Shown piece after piece: positions 33,858-42,279 of a DNA stretch of 64,000 nucleotides (position 1 is the first letter of the stretch; each line of letters begins with the position of its first letter). The position numbers and the translations under genes were made by a program. This stretch comes from Pseudomonas matsuisoli (GTDB lineage Bacteria; Pseudomonadota; Gammaproteobacteria; Pseudomonadales; Pseudomonadaceae). The notes under the pieces are model-generated. The model saw nothing but the letters and a program-made list of their open reading frames with translations, made no database searches and was not told the DNA's origin. Where the stretch lies: the NCBI RefSeq assembly GCF_014647635.1, contig NZ_BMPO01000004.1, forward strand, positions 186,001-250,000. The letters are read 5' to 3'.

Positions 33858-35225
33858 ATGACCTTCGCCCAACCGCAGGAAGCATTGGACTTTCTTGCCG
33901 CGCACCCCGACGTGCGCCATGTCGAGCTGTTCATCATCGACGCCAATGGCGTACCTCGAGGCAAGCTGCTGCATCGCAACGAATTGCTGGCGATCTTCGA
34001 AAGTGGACGGCCATTACCGAGCACCATCCTGGGCCTTACGATCAATGGCGATGATGTCGACGAAACAGGCTTAGTCTGGGACGTGGGTGATGCCGATTGC
34101 TGGACCTATCCGCTACCCGGCAGCTTGCTGCTGCAACCTTGGCGCAGCGCACCAACCGGCCAGGTTCAAGTCAGCATGCACCCAAAGGCGGGCCAACCCG
34201 CGACACCAGCGGATCCACGCCACCTCCTGTCACGCGTGGTCGGCAGGCTGCAAGACGACGGTTATCACCCGGTCATGGCCACCGAGATCGAGTTTTACCT
34301 ACTGGATCGCGAGCGCGGCGAAGGGGGCCGCCCCTACCCTGCGCGGCAAGCCAACGGACAGCGTCCCGGCGCGACCCAGGTGTATGGCGTGTACGAACTG
34401 GAGCAGCTCCAGCCATTCCTCGATGACCTTTATCACGCCTGCGAAATACAGGGGCTGCCCGCTCGCACGGCCATTTCCGAGTACGCGCCGGGGCAGGTGG
34501 AGATTACCCTGGAGCATCGCCACGATGCGCTGCAGGCGATGGACGAAGGCATTCGCTACAAGCGCTTGGTAAAAGGCGTCGCCAATGCCCAGGGGCTGCA
34601 AGCGTGCTTCATGGCCAAGCCCTTCGGTGACCTGGCCGGCAGCGGCCTGCACATGCACGTCAGCCTGGCGGATGACGAAGGCCGCAATCTTTACGCAAGC
34701 GAAGACGCGGCAGGTACACCGCTGCTTCGCCAGTCGATTGCCGGGATGATGGCAACCTTGCTCGACTCACTGGCGCTGTTCTGCCCCAACGCGAATTCCT
34801 ATCGCCGATTCCAAGCCAACAGCTATGCGCCGCTGGCTCGAAGCTGGGGCATCAACAACCGCACCGTTTCATTCCGCGTCCCCGGCGGCGCGCCTACCAG
34901 CCGGCACATCGAACACCGGATTTGCGGCGCGGATGCCAATCCGTACCTGGCCGCAGCAGCCATTCTTGCAGGCACCCATCACGGCATTCGGCATCATTTG
35001 GACCCCGGCGCGCCGGTTCACGGTAACGGCTACGCACAAAACCATGATCCATTACCGACCGATTGGCTGACGGCGCTCGATGCACTGTCCGCCTCGCAAT
35101 GGGCGAATGAGGCCTTCGGTGAGGACTTCCTGAAGGTCTATCTCGCCATCAAACGGCACGAGTATCGTCAATTCATGGGCGAAGTGAGTGAACAGGATTG
35201 GCGCTGGTATCTCACGAGCGCGTGA
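33858..35225 (+). CDS. Glutamine-synthetase-like gamma-glutamyl-amine ligase (PuuA/PauA type)
   Basis: A 455-residue ATP-dependent ligase of the glutamine synthetase superfamily, too divergent from GlnA to be the housekeeping enzyme. Metal and ATP-site motifs are recognisable: MATEIEFYLLD, SEYAPGQVEITLEH, the His of GSGLHMHVSL, NSYRRFQANSYAPLARSWGINNRT and the catalytic-arginine block ISSR-like TSRHIEHRICGADANPYL. PuuA/PauA relatives couple glutamate to putrescine or other amines as the first step of catabolism. ATG 33858 has AAGGA 6 bases upstream. It forms a two-gene unit with the aminotransferase, so the product may be transaminated after activation or before coupling. Confidence 0.88.
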   Translation: MTFAQPQEALDFLAAHPDVRHVELFIIDANGVPRGKLLHRNELLAIFESGRPLPSTILGLTINGDDVDETGLVWDVGDADCWTYPLPGSLLLQPWRSAPTGQVQVSMHPKAGQPATPADPRHLLSRVVGRLQDDGYHPVMATEIEFYLLDRERGEGGRPYPARQANGQRPGATQVYGVYELEQLQPFLDDLYHACEIQGLPARTAISEYAPGQVEITLEHRHDALQAMDEGIRYKRLVKGVANAQGLQACFMAKPFGDLAGSGLHMHVSLADDEGRNLYASEDAAGTPLLRQSIAGMMATLLDSLALFCPNANSYRRFQANSYAPLARSWGINNRTVSFRVPGGAPTSRHIEHRICGADANPYLAAAAILAGTHHGIRHHLDPGAPVHGNGYAQNHDPLPTDWLTALDALSASQWANEAFGEDFLKVYLAIKRHEYRQFMGEVSEQDWRWYLTSA

Positions 35226-35362
35226 CCTAGCGAGCCTTGGACAGCCCGTCCAATGAGCGTTGTCGATCGACGCCATGCTATTGATGGTCATCGGAAAGAG
35301 GCATGATGCGGTGACCGCCATCGCGCGGAGAGCTTCTCACTGATTTCCAAGGAACGCGACAC

Positions 35363-35848
35363 ATGGAACCGGGTAACGCCGAACTGACGATGACCGTCTT
35401 GATGACGCCGGACATGGCCAACTTTTCCGGCAATGTTCACGGCGGCACGCTGCTCAAATACATGGACGAAGTGGCGTACGCGTGCGCGAGCCGCTATGCG
35501 GGCTGCTACGTGGTGACGCTATCGGTCGATCAGGTCATGTTTCGCGAGCCGGTCCATGTGGGCGAACTGGTGACCTTCCTGGCCACGGTGAACTACACCG
35601 GACGCACGTCCATGGAGATCGGCATCAAGGTCATCACGGAGAACATCCAGGAACGCTCGGTTCGTCACACCAACAGCAGCTTCTTCACGATGGTGGCGGT
35701 CGACGAAGCCCGTCGGCCCATGGTGGTCCCGCCCCGTGAAACCACGACGCCCGACGAAAAGCGTCGTTTTGCGCAGGCCGCGCAGCGCCGCAAGATCCGG
35801 GAAGAATTGGAAGAACGCTACAAGCATCTCAAGACGAGCAACGACTGA
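35363..35848 (+). CDS. Acyl-CoA thioesterase, hotdog fold (BFIT/YciA group)
   Basis: A 161-residue hotdog-fold thioesterase. TPDMANFSGNVHGGTLLKYMDEVAY contains the conserved Asn-His-Gly-Gly/Asp active-site segment, and ASRYAGCYVVTLSVDQVMF the central sheet; a charged C-terminal tail follows (KRRFAQAAQRRKIREELEE). It hydrolyses medium- to long-chain acyl-CoA, probably as a cytoplasmic homohexamer like its relatives. ATG 35363 has AAGGA 8 bases upstream. It is unlike the shorter paralogue at 19490 in length and tail. Confidence 0.9.
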   Translation: MEPGNAELTMTVLMTPDMANFSGNVHGGTLLKYMDEVAYACASRYAGCYVVTLSVDQVMFREPVHVGELVTFLATVNYTGRTSMEIGIKVITENIQERSVRHTNSSFFTMVAVDEARRPMVVPPRETTTPDEKRRFAQAAQRRKIREELEERYKHLKTSND

Positions 35849-35932
35849 CGGGCTTCGCTTCGCGCCGCGATCAGCTAATCTACTCTGCATGGGCGTCCTG
35901 CCCGCTTGCTAGTCCACGGAGTTCGCTGTCCC

Positions 35933-36367
35933 ATGTTCACCCTTGTCGATATGTCGTTGGTCATGCTGGCTGCCGCCTTCGGCGCCTGGTTATGGCACGG
36001 TCACGGTGTGCGCGAACGTGCCTATGCCTTGGTCAGCCAACAGTGCGCCCGGCAGAACCTTGAGCTCCTCGATGACAACGTCGCCTTCAAGCGCTTTGCC
36101 TGGGTCGCCGACGCCAAGGGTCGCAAGCGCTTCGCACGCATCTACGGCTTCGAATTCACAGTGACCGGCGAGCAGCGGCATCCCGGCAGCGTGACGCTGT
36201 TCGGCATGCATCTGGGACATATCGAATTTGCGCCCTACCCGTGCCCTGAACCTGCCGTGGATGAGCCTCCACCCATCGAGACGCAACGCAGTGCGCAAGT
36301 CATCCAGCTCTCGGATTGGCGCCGACAACACGGCACCGATACCGGCACGCGCGATCAGTCGCACTAG
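35933..36367 (+). CDS. DUF3301-family small membrane-anchored protein
   Basis: A 144-residue protein with one N-terminal hydrophobic helix (about 3-20, TLVDMSLVMLAAAFGAWLW), a conserved soluble segment (about 25-85, ALVSQQCARQNLELLDDNV...FKRFAW, then RIYGFEFTVTGEQRHPGSVTLFG) and a variable charged tail. This is the DUF3301 layout of gammaproteobacteria; the function is not known. ATG 35933 follows GGAG, and the frame from 35906 would add an unsupported leader. It converges on the alpha/beta hydrolase gene. Confidence 0.82.
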   Translation: MFTLVDMSLVMLAAAFGAWLWHGHGVRERAYALVSQQCARQNLELLDDNVAFKRFAWVADAKGRKRFARIYGFEFTVTGEQRHPGSVTLFGMHLGHIEFAPYPCPEPAVDEPPPIETQRSAQVIQLSDWRRQHGTDTGTRDQSH

Positions 36368-36377
36368 GGCCGGTCGG

Positions 36378-37250
36378 TTAACGCAGCAAGTAAGCGATAA
36401 CCCTCTCGGCGGCCTTAGTAGGCCGCTCCTGCATGAAGCAATGCCCGCCGGCGACGAACTCGCGTGAGATGCGCGCGTTCATTGCGCACCAGCGGCGGGT
36501 CGCCCGATGAACGAACGGAAAACTGTGCTCGCCGACGAGCACATGCGTCGGCGTTTCGACCCGCGCCAACGCAGGCCACATCCGACGCGGTGAAGAGGCG
36601 AAGACTTCTGCCTCGCGCTCCGGCGTGCAGCATAGCGTTACGCCTTCACCGTCTTCCTTAAGCGCAAACCTGCCGTAGGCCTGCAAGGCCTCTTCCTGCC
36701 AGCCAGCGAACATGCCTCGCCCGCGTAGCGAAGCGACAGCGGTCTGTCGATCCGGCCAGTGACGACGCCGCCGTAGCGCCCTGCTCGCCAGCGTGTCGCG
36801 TCGATAGAGCTCCAAGACATCGCGGAGCGTCGCCAGGCCGACCAGCGTCGGGCTGAACAACACGGGATCCAACAGCAGCGCGCGGTTAAATAACGTAGGG
36901 TGTTCCGCCAGCATCAGCGCGCTCAGTACCCCACCAAAGCTGTGCCCCAAGGCATAGCGAGGGACACTGCCGAAGATGTCGCGACCGGCCCGAAATGCCT
37001 CGGTCGCCAATTGCGCGGAAGCATTCCAGCCAATGAACGCAGGCCCAGCATCACTGGCCCCGTGGCCTTGCGCATCGCACAACCAAAGGTCGAAGTGCTC
37101 TGCAAGGGGCTCCAGCATGGGCTCATAGGTTCGGCCACAGAAGCCATTTCCATGGAGAAAGTGCAGCAGCGGTTTGCCGGTAGGCTCACTGCGCCAGCCA
37201 CGTAAGGTAAATCCCGCTGAACTCGGATGGGACCAGGGCATAAGGTTCAT
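36378..37250 (-). CDS. Alpha/beta-hydrolase
   Basis: About 290 residues. The nucleophile elbow ALGHSFGGVLSALML contains the catalytic Ser, the oxyanion turn is HGNGFCGRTYEPM, and a late Asp/His pair is suggested by VLVGEHSFPFVHR and VAGGHCFMQ. Its substrate is undetermined; esters or lactones are typical. ATG 37250 (MNLMPWSHPSS) is preferred over TTG 37256. It directly follows the G3E GTPase gene (7-bp gap), so the two are likely one operon. Confidence 0.85.
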   Translation of the reverse strand: MNLMPWSHPSSAGFTLRGWRSEPTGKPLLHFLHGNGFCGRTYEPMLEPLAEHFDLWLCDAQGHGASDAGPAFIGWNASAQLATEAFRAGRDIFGSVPRYALGHSFGGVLSALMLAEHPTLFNRALLLDPVLFSPTLVGLATLRDVLELYRRDTLASRALRRRRHWPDRQTAVASLRGRGMFAGWQEEALQAYGRFALKEDGEGVTLCCTPEREAEVFASSPRRMWPALARVETPTHVLVGEHSFPFVHRATRRWCAMNARISREFVAGGHCFMQERPTKAAERVIAYLLR

Positions 37251-37256
37251 TGGCAA

Positions 37257-38246
37257 CTACGGCGTACCTCTTGCGCATGAGGGTTGCTGAACCCTTCGGC
37301 AGGCGTCCAGTCCAGCGTGTAAACGGGCGGCGTCGAGACGCTTTTCGAAAATCAGTTCTATGCGCGAGTCACGCCGCCAAGCGCTCTCTTGCCACCGGCA
37401 TGCGTCGCCTGCAAGCAGGTTGGCGGCATACCAACCGTTGTAGCCATGCACGATCGCCTTGGCCCGGCGATAGTCCAGCCCATCAAGCCAACGTTCCAAT
37501 GCCGGCACATCGAACGTTTGGGAAGGATGAAAGCGCCAGCCTACGCTCCAGCCATCCGCCGTTTCGTGGGCCTGGCGAATGGGCTGCGATACGTCGCTCC
37601 ACATCGTTGGCAACACTGCATTCACTTCCTTGGGAAGATCAACATCCACCTCCGTTGGTGCATGGTCAATGTGTGGCAGCAGTGAGGGATCGAGCCGTCC
37701 GTATTGCGTCCAGACCATAGGGGTGTCGAAACGGCCCTCTAGCCGTTCCCTCTCTGACCGAGGCACATCGTCCGCCTTGTTCATCACGATCAAGCCCGAC
37801 TCGGATAGCCCTTGGGCATGGACGTCTGGCACGCGATCCCCCTGCGCAAGCGCCGCTGCATCCAAGACGGTCACCAACGGGTGCACGTCGAGCACCCCGA
37901 GCCAGGGCGCCTGACATAGCTGCCGAAGCAGTTGCAACGGATGACCCAGTCCTGACGGCTCGATGAACAACCGATGAGGCTTGGCTTTGCGAAGCAGGCG
38001 ACCTAGCGCGACCTGGAACGGCACGCCGTTGACGCAACACAAACAGCCACCTGCAACTTCGGTGATATGGATGTGCGGATCGCCCACGTTCAGCAGGGCG
38101 GCATCCAGCCCGATCTGCCCGAACTCGTTGACCAGTACGGCCCAGCGTTCAGCGGCAGGCCGCTGCGCCAGAAGGTGCTGGATAAGGCTCGTCTTGCCTG
38201 CGCCGAGCGGGCCACCGATGATATGCGTCGGGATATGGGACAGCAT
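37257..38246 (-). CDS. G3E-family GTPase (CobW/YjiA/ZNG1-like metallochaperone)
   Basis: A 329-residue GTPase with Walker A GGPLGAGKTSLIQHLL (about 12-27), the metal-binding CXCC motif GGCLCCVNG (about 65-73), the switch region FIEPSGLGHPLQLL, NKADD for guanine recognition and a C-terminal CobW_C domain (WRFHPSQTFDVPALERWL...). Family members deliver Zn or Co to client enzymes in the cytoplasm. No Zur box is evident and no client metalloenzyme is nearby apart from the downstream hydrolase. The start at 38246 sits within a short divergent region shared with the small secreted protein gene. Confidence 0.88.
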   Translation of the reverse strand: MLSHIPTHIIGGPLGAGKTSLIQHLLAQRPAAERWAVLVNEFGQIGLDAALLNVGDPHIHITEVAGGCLCCVNGVPFQVALGRLLRKAKPHRLFIEPSGLGHPLQLLRQLCQAPWLGVLDVHPLVTVLDAAALAQGDRVPDVHAQGLSESGLIVMNKADDVPRSERERLEGRFDTPMVWTQYGRLDPSLLPHIDHAPTEVDVDLPKEVNAVLPTMWSDVSQPIRQAHETADGWSVGWRFHPSQTFDVPALERWLDGLDYRRAKAIVHGYNGWYAANLLAGDACRWQESAWRRDSRIELIFEKRLDAARLHAGLDACRRVQQPSCARGTP

Positions 38247-38329
38247 GGATGCAGAGGACCGTCAGGGGCTTCACGTCTCTGCACGCTGCCACGTCCCCGG
38301 CCACCTTTCAACTCTGGAGACGCGTGACC

Positions 38330-38683
38330 ATGAGAATTGCCTTGCTGCTGATCGCAATGGCCTTGTCCGGACAGGCAATGGCCGAGGCGTGCATCATTCG
38401 CAGCCAAGCGGAACGTCTCGATGTGAAGCTGTGCCAGCAAAACCGGACGATCCCGCCGAATCTCTTCAGGAATGGCTTTTGTCAGCCGCAATTGCGCGGG
38501 CAGAAAGTGTCGGTGGAATACGTCGAGATGTGCCCGCAAGGTGCGTTCGGGGTTTGCCGCGATGCAAAGATCGCCGGCGCCGACTACCGGCAGGACATTC
38601 ACTATTACGGCGTTGCGACAGATGCGACTTATTTGAAGCCTGCCTGCGAGCGACAGAGCCAGGGTAACTGGATGGGGCAGTGA
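38330..38683 (+). CDS. Small secreted cysteine-rich protein of unknown function
   Basis: A 117-residue protein with a clear signal peptide (MRIALLLIAMALSGQAMA, cleavage after about residue 18) and six cysteines in the mature part (ACIIR, LCQQN, FCQPQ, MCPQG, VCRDA, ACERQ), consistent with three disulfides in the periplasm or outside. No known domain is recognised. ATG 38330 has GGAGA 8 bases upstream; the frame from 38249 would destroy the signal peptide. It diverges from the G3E GTPase gene. Confidence 0.78.
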   Translation: MRIALLLIAMALSGQAMAEACIIRSQAERLDVKLCQQNRTIPPNLFRNGFCQPQLRGQKVSVEYVEMCPQGAFGVCRDAKIAGADYRQDIHYYGVATDATYLKPACERQSQGNWMGQ

Positions 38684-38997
38684 AAACTGTTCCACGTGGA
38701 ACAATTAGCGCGTTTACTGGCGTGGGATCCCGTAGGGCTTTTTAAACGCTTGGTGGTGAGCGAATGACACGGCGATGTCGCTGGTTTGGGTAGCGCCTGC
38801 GCCTTATGTAGGGGCGACCTTCAGTCGCCTTCGCGACTAAAGTCGCCCCTACAAGGACGTAACATGGAATCTCGCAGGGCTTGCACCGGATGCCGCGAGG
38901 TGGCTAGGAATATGTCGCGAGGTGGACAGTGGATTACGCGACTATGTGGCTAATCCACCCTACGGCTCGGTATTCATCGCCGCCTTCTGCAAAGGTC
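38684..38997. other. 314-bp intergenic region with two palindromic repeats
   Basis: No gene is visible. It holds a REPIN at 38807-38853 and a separate inverted repeat, GTGGATTA (38929-38936) with TAATCCAC (38951-38958) followed by CCTAC. The latter resembles the GTAGGGTGGATTA palindromes widespread in some pseudomonads; a fragment, GGTGGATTACG, is seen at 46625. Confidence 0.7.
38807..38853. repeat. REPIN of the GTAGGGGCGAC family
   Basis: TGTAGGGGCGAC at 38807-38818 is mirrored by GTCGCCCCTACA at 38842-38853, with an inner AGTCGCC...GGCGACT-type stem (TCAGTCGCC / GCGACTAAAG). Same subfamily as 21843-21915 and 46793-46815. Confidence 0.88.
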
Positions 38998-39528
38998 TTA
39001 ACGGGCCGGTTTGAGATCGCCGCAATCCGCCGAGACCCAACGGCCGCGGTAATCCATGCTGCCCTGCTGGGGTCCTGCGCCTTGTACCGTGAATTGGCCT
39101 TTCACGTGACTGACGAATTCTTGATCGTTGAGGATTTCCGCTGTGCCTTCGCCTTGGGCTTGTGGGCACTGGAACGTAAATGCCCACTTGCCGCCGCTTC
39201 GGTCCGTGACCTGCTGGCTGCAGTCCTGACCTTGGTCATGCAGCATCAACGTATCGCGCTGCACCTGCTTTTCACTAAGGCACACGCGCATGCCCTTGTT
39301 GCCCAATGCCATACCCTGCCGGGCAAGTACGTCTTCCATGCGTTGTTTCTGTTCAGGCGGTAACGAACCGATCTGCTGCATCAGGCTGTCCAGGCTCGGG
39401 ACTTGCTGCCCGCTGATCTGCATGTTGGACGTGGACATTTCCCATAGACCGGGGCGTACGATCTGTTCGGCCTGCGCGACGGTGGACAGGGCTAACGCAG
39501 CGACGGCGAGTGAAAGATGGAATTTCAT
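38998..39528 (-). CDS. DUF3617 periplasmic protein
   Basis: A 176-residue secreted protein. A signal peptide covers 1-20 (ending TVAQA), followed by the DUF3617 opening VRPGLWEMSTSNMQ. The mature part has a helix-forming stretch with LPPEQKQRMEDVLARQGM and three cysteines (VCLSE, DCSQQ, FQCPQ) plus one near the C-terminus (SADCGDL). Function is not known for the family. AGGAGC lies before ATG 39528. Flanking genes are unrelated, so it is probably monocistronic. Confidence 0.88.
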   Translation of the reverse strand: MKFHLSLAVAALALSTVAQAEQIVRPGLWEMSTSNMQISGQQVPSLDSLMQQIGSLPPEQKQRMEDVLARQGMALGNKGMRVCLSEKQVQRDTLMLHDQGQDCSQQVTDRSGGKWAFTFQCPQAQGEGTAEILNDQEFVSHVKGQFTVQGAGPQQGSMDYRGRWVSADCGDLKPAR

Positions 39529-39701
39529 GCAGGGCTCCTGAGGGCAGAATATAGGCTTTGAGCGTTAGAACCCCTCGCCCGTTCAGCCGCCGCTCCGCCG
39601 TGCTTACGCGGCGTAACAATCAAACGGGTGAAGGGGTGGGACACGGCCCGCCCCCCTCAGTCGACGCAATACCCTCTCGTCGACGTTTACCGCAACCGCC
39701 C

Positions 39702-40097
39702 CTACCGCTGGCCCTCAACTTCGCAACTCCACAACTCCACCGCAGGCTGACTGGCGGTAGGCGGGCCCAGCCAGCGACTCAACGGATGGCATTCCGCGCC
39801 GTCGCATAGCTGGTAGTCTCCAGCTTCGGGCGTCCTTCCCAGCCGCAAGGGTTGCAACGCTGGCATTGCCCGTCGGTAATGCCAAGCGCCGTCATGCAGC
39901 ACGGCGCCATCGGGAATTTCCATTCCAGCGCCCGTGCCCCGTACCCGCGCCTCCTGAAGCAGCACGCCTTCAGGTGTCACCTCATAGTCCTCCTCCCAGC
40001 GGATTTTCTCGATCGTGTGGTTCCATGCCAAGGTAAAGGCAGGCAGGGGCAGTTGCGCCCAAACGGCCCCTGCCAGCCCGAGACACAGACCGATCAT
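39702..40097 (-). CDS. DUF1850 protein, accessory to TAXI-TRAP transporter
   Basis: A 131-residue small protein with an N-terminal signal or anchor (MIGLCLGLAGAVWAQLPLPA) and the DUF1850 pattern FTLAWNHTIEKIRWEEDYEV. This is the last gene of the TRAP operon; it starts inside the end of the permease gene (ATGA overlap). DUF1850 proteins recur next to fused TAXI-TRAP permeases, which suggests a role in transport or assembly, but none has been shown to my knowledge. Confidence 0.88.
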   Translation of the reverse strand: MIGLCLGLAGAVWAQLPLPAFTLAWNHTIEKIRWEEDYEVTPEGVLLQEARVRGTGAGMEIPDGAVLHDGAWHYRRAMPALQPLRLGRTPEAGDYQLCDGAECHPLSRWLGPPTASQPAVELWSCEVEGQR

Positions 40098-42121
40098 GCC
40101 GCTGCGGCGGATACACGACGATGACGCAGGTAATGCGCACCGAAGAACACCGCGGCCAGCAGGAACCCGATCTCATCGGTGAGCGGTGCCGCCATGACCA
40201 GCATCACACCGGCAGCGGCCGCAAGCAGTCGCTCGAGCACGCCCATGCGCTGCTGGAACTGCCCTACGACCGCACTACCCCACAGACACACCGCAAGCGC
40301 TGCCTTGAACAGCATGTACAACGTGGCGAGCCAGGAGTCTCCCTGCATCATCAACGCAGGATCGTAGACCGCCATGAACGGTACGACGAACCCGGCTGCA
40401 GCAATACGCACCGCCCAGAGACTGATCTTGAAGCCACTCTCCCGCGCAATAGGCGCCGCCGCAAAGCAGGCTAATGCTACTGGAGGCGTTAGGTCCGCCA
40501 TGAGGCCGAAATAGAACACGAACATGTGCGATACCAGCAGCGGTACGCCGAGCTCCAGCAACGCCGGCGCGGCGATCGCACTGGTGATGATGTAGTTGGG
40601 AATCGTCGGTATGCCCATGCCAAGAACCAAGCACGTCAGCATCGTCAGTACCAGCGACAGGAACAGGTTGTCCTGGCCGATCGCCAAGATGTAACCGGCG
40701 AATGTCGTCGCGATACCTGTCAGCGAAACCACGCCGATGATCACCCCCACCAAGGCGCAAGCGATCCCGACGGGCACCGCATGGCGCGCGCCCTCGACGA
40801 GGGCATGCAGGCAAATGACTAGCGTCTCGCGGCCGCCTTTGACGAACCAGCAGCCGGCCACCAATGCGCCAATTACCATGAACACGACGCCAATGCCGAG
40901 CTGGAAAAAGCCCGCGCAAAGCACACCCAATGCGATCCAGAACGCGAAGCGCAACGCGCGTGAAGACACCCGCAAGATCAGCGCCGAGCCCAGGATCACG
41001 ATTGCCGTTAGCGCAAGGCCCACCGTTCCGGAGAACATCGGCGTGCGTCCGGAGAACAGCAGGTACACCAGCACCACCAGGGGAATGAGCAGGAACCAGT
41101 TTTGCTTTACCGCCCCCCAGGCGCTTGGGCATTGGTCCTTTGGCAAACCGCGGAGATTCTGCCGTTTTGCTTCGAGATGGACGATCCAGAACACCGAACC
41201 GAAATACAACAGTGCCGGAATCAATGCAGCCTTGGCCACTTCCACATAGGGCACGTTGATTGTTTCGGCCATGATGAACGCCACCGCACCCATCACCGGC
41301 GGCATAATCTGGCTACCCATGCTCGACGTCGCCTCGACCGCCCCGGCGAACGCCGGGCGGTAGCCGAAGCGCTTCATCAGCGGGATCGTGAACTGCCCGG
41401 TCGTGACCACGTTGGCGACGCCCGAACCCGTGATGGTGCCCATCAGCGCGGAGGACGCCACCGAGACTTTCGCCGGCCCGCCAAGCTTGTGCCCAAAAAG
41501 GCCCATTGAGAAGTCGGTGAACAACTTGATCATGCCCGCCTGCTCGAGAAACGCACCGAACAGGATGAACAGAAAGATGTACGTGGCCGACACGTAGGTC
41601 GGCGTGCCATAGAACCCTTCGGTCCCGAAGGCGAGCTGATTGACGATCTGATCGAAGCCGTAGCCGCGATGCGCGAGATCGCCGGGGAGGTATTCGCCGA
41701 ACAAGCCATACAACAGGAACAGCCCGCAGATGACCGGCAGCGCGATCCCCATGACGCGCCGGGCCGCTTCGAAGATCAGCACCATCAGCAGGATTCCCAC
41801 CACGAAGTCAGCGGTGGTCAGGTCGCCCGAACGCTGGATCAGGTCGGCCTCGAAATACCATTGGTAAAGCGCGGTCCCCAGCCCTGCGAGCGCCAGGACC
41901 CAGGCCGCCGGTTGCCAGGGTCGCGACTTGCCGTAAGCGGGAAAGGCGAGAAAGACGAGCATCAGCAGAAAGCCGACGTGACCTGCGCGAAGTACCTGGC
42001 TGGAAACGGGATGAAAGGCTGCGGTGATGATCTGGTAGATGGAAAAGGCCAGCGCGACGAAGAACAGCGCCTTCGGCCAATCGCCAGGCTTCGTTTCCAA
42101 ACCCTGTTGCGGATCGTTCAT
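40094..42121 (-). CDS. TRAP transporter fused permease (4TM/12TM)
   Basis: About 675 residues, almost wholly hydrophobic. The N-terminal part (about 1-130) is the small DctQ-like unit and the rest the large DctM-like unit, with SVASSALMGTITGSGVANVV, the glycine-rich GTITGSG turn, GMGIPTIPNYIITSAIAAPAL and ADLTPPVALACFAAAPIA. It uses an ion gradient to import organic acids. ATG 42121 (MNDPQQGLETK) is chosen over 42241. It is preceded by the TAXI binding protein, with a hairpin in the 158-bp gap that may hold binding-protein mRNA levels above those of the permease. Confidence 0.93.
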   Translation of the reverse strand: MNDPQQGLETKPGDWPKALFFVALAFSIYQIITAAFHPVSSQVLRAGHVGFLLMLVFLAFPAYGKSRPWQPAAWVLALAGLGTALYQWYFEADLIQRSGDLTTADFVVGILLMVLIFEAARRVMGIALPVICGLFLLYGLFGEYLPGDLAHRGYGFDQIVNQLAFGTEGFYGTPTYVSATYIFLFILFGAFLEQAGMIKLFTDFSMGLFGHKLGGPAKVSVASSALMGTITGSGVANVVTTGQFTIPLMKRFGYRPAFAGAVEATSSMGSQIMPPVMGAVAFIMAETINVPYVEVAKAALIPALLYFGSVFWIVHLEAKRQNLRGLPKDQCPSAWGAVKQNWFLLIPLVVLVYLLFSGRTPMFSGTVGLALTAIVILGSALILRVSSRALRFAFWIALGVLCAGFFQLGIGVVFMVIGALVAGCWFVKGGRETLVICLHALVEGARHAVPVGIACALVGVIIGVVSLTGIATTFAGYILAIGQDNLFLSLVLTMLTCLVLGMGIPTIPNYIITSAIAAPALLELGVPLLVSHMFVFYFGLMADLTPPVALACFAAAPIARESGFKISLWAVRIAAAGFVVPFMAVYDPALMMQGDSWLATLYMLFKAALAVCLWGSAVVGQFQQRMGVLERLLAAAAGVMLVMAAPLTDEIGFLLAAVFFGAHYLRHRRVSAAAA

Positions 42122-42244
42122 GAAATGTACCCCGAGTATTCGCCCATGCCATGAGGGCACCTCCAAAAACCACCTGCGTTTTAGAGGTGTCCCTGACGGG
42201 GCGGGAACCGAGCGGCCTGGAACGGCCGCGCGGTGGATCAAGGA

Positions 42245-42264
42245 GCGGGCGTCGTGGCGCCCGC
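42245..42264 (-). other. Intercistronic hairpin between TAXI protein and TRAP permease genes
   Basis: GCGGGCG (42245-42251) pairs with CGCCCGC (42258-42264). It follows the binding-protein gene (stop at 42280) in the direction of transcription and lacks a U run, so it is more likely to stabilise the upstream mRNA or to attenuate than to terminate fully. Confidence 0.55.
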
Positions 42265-42279
42265 CGCGACGCTATGCGA

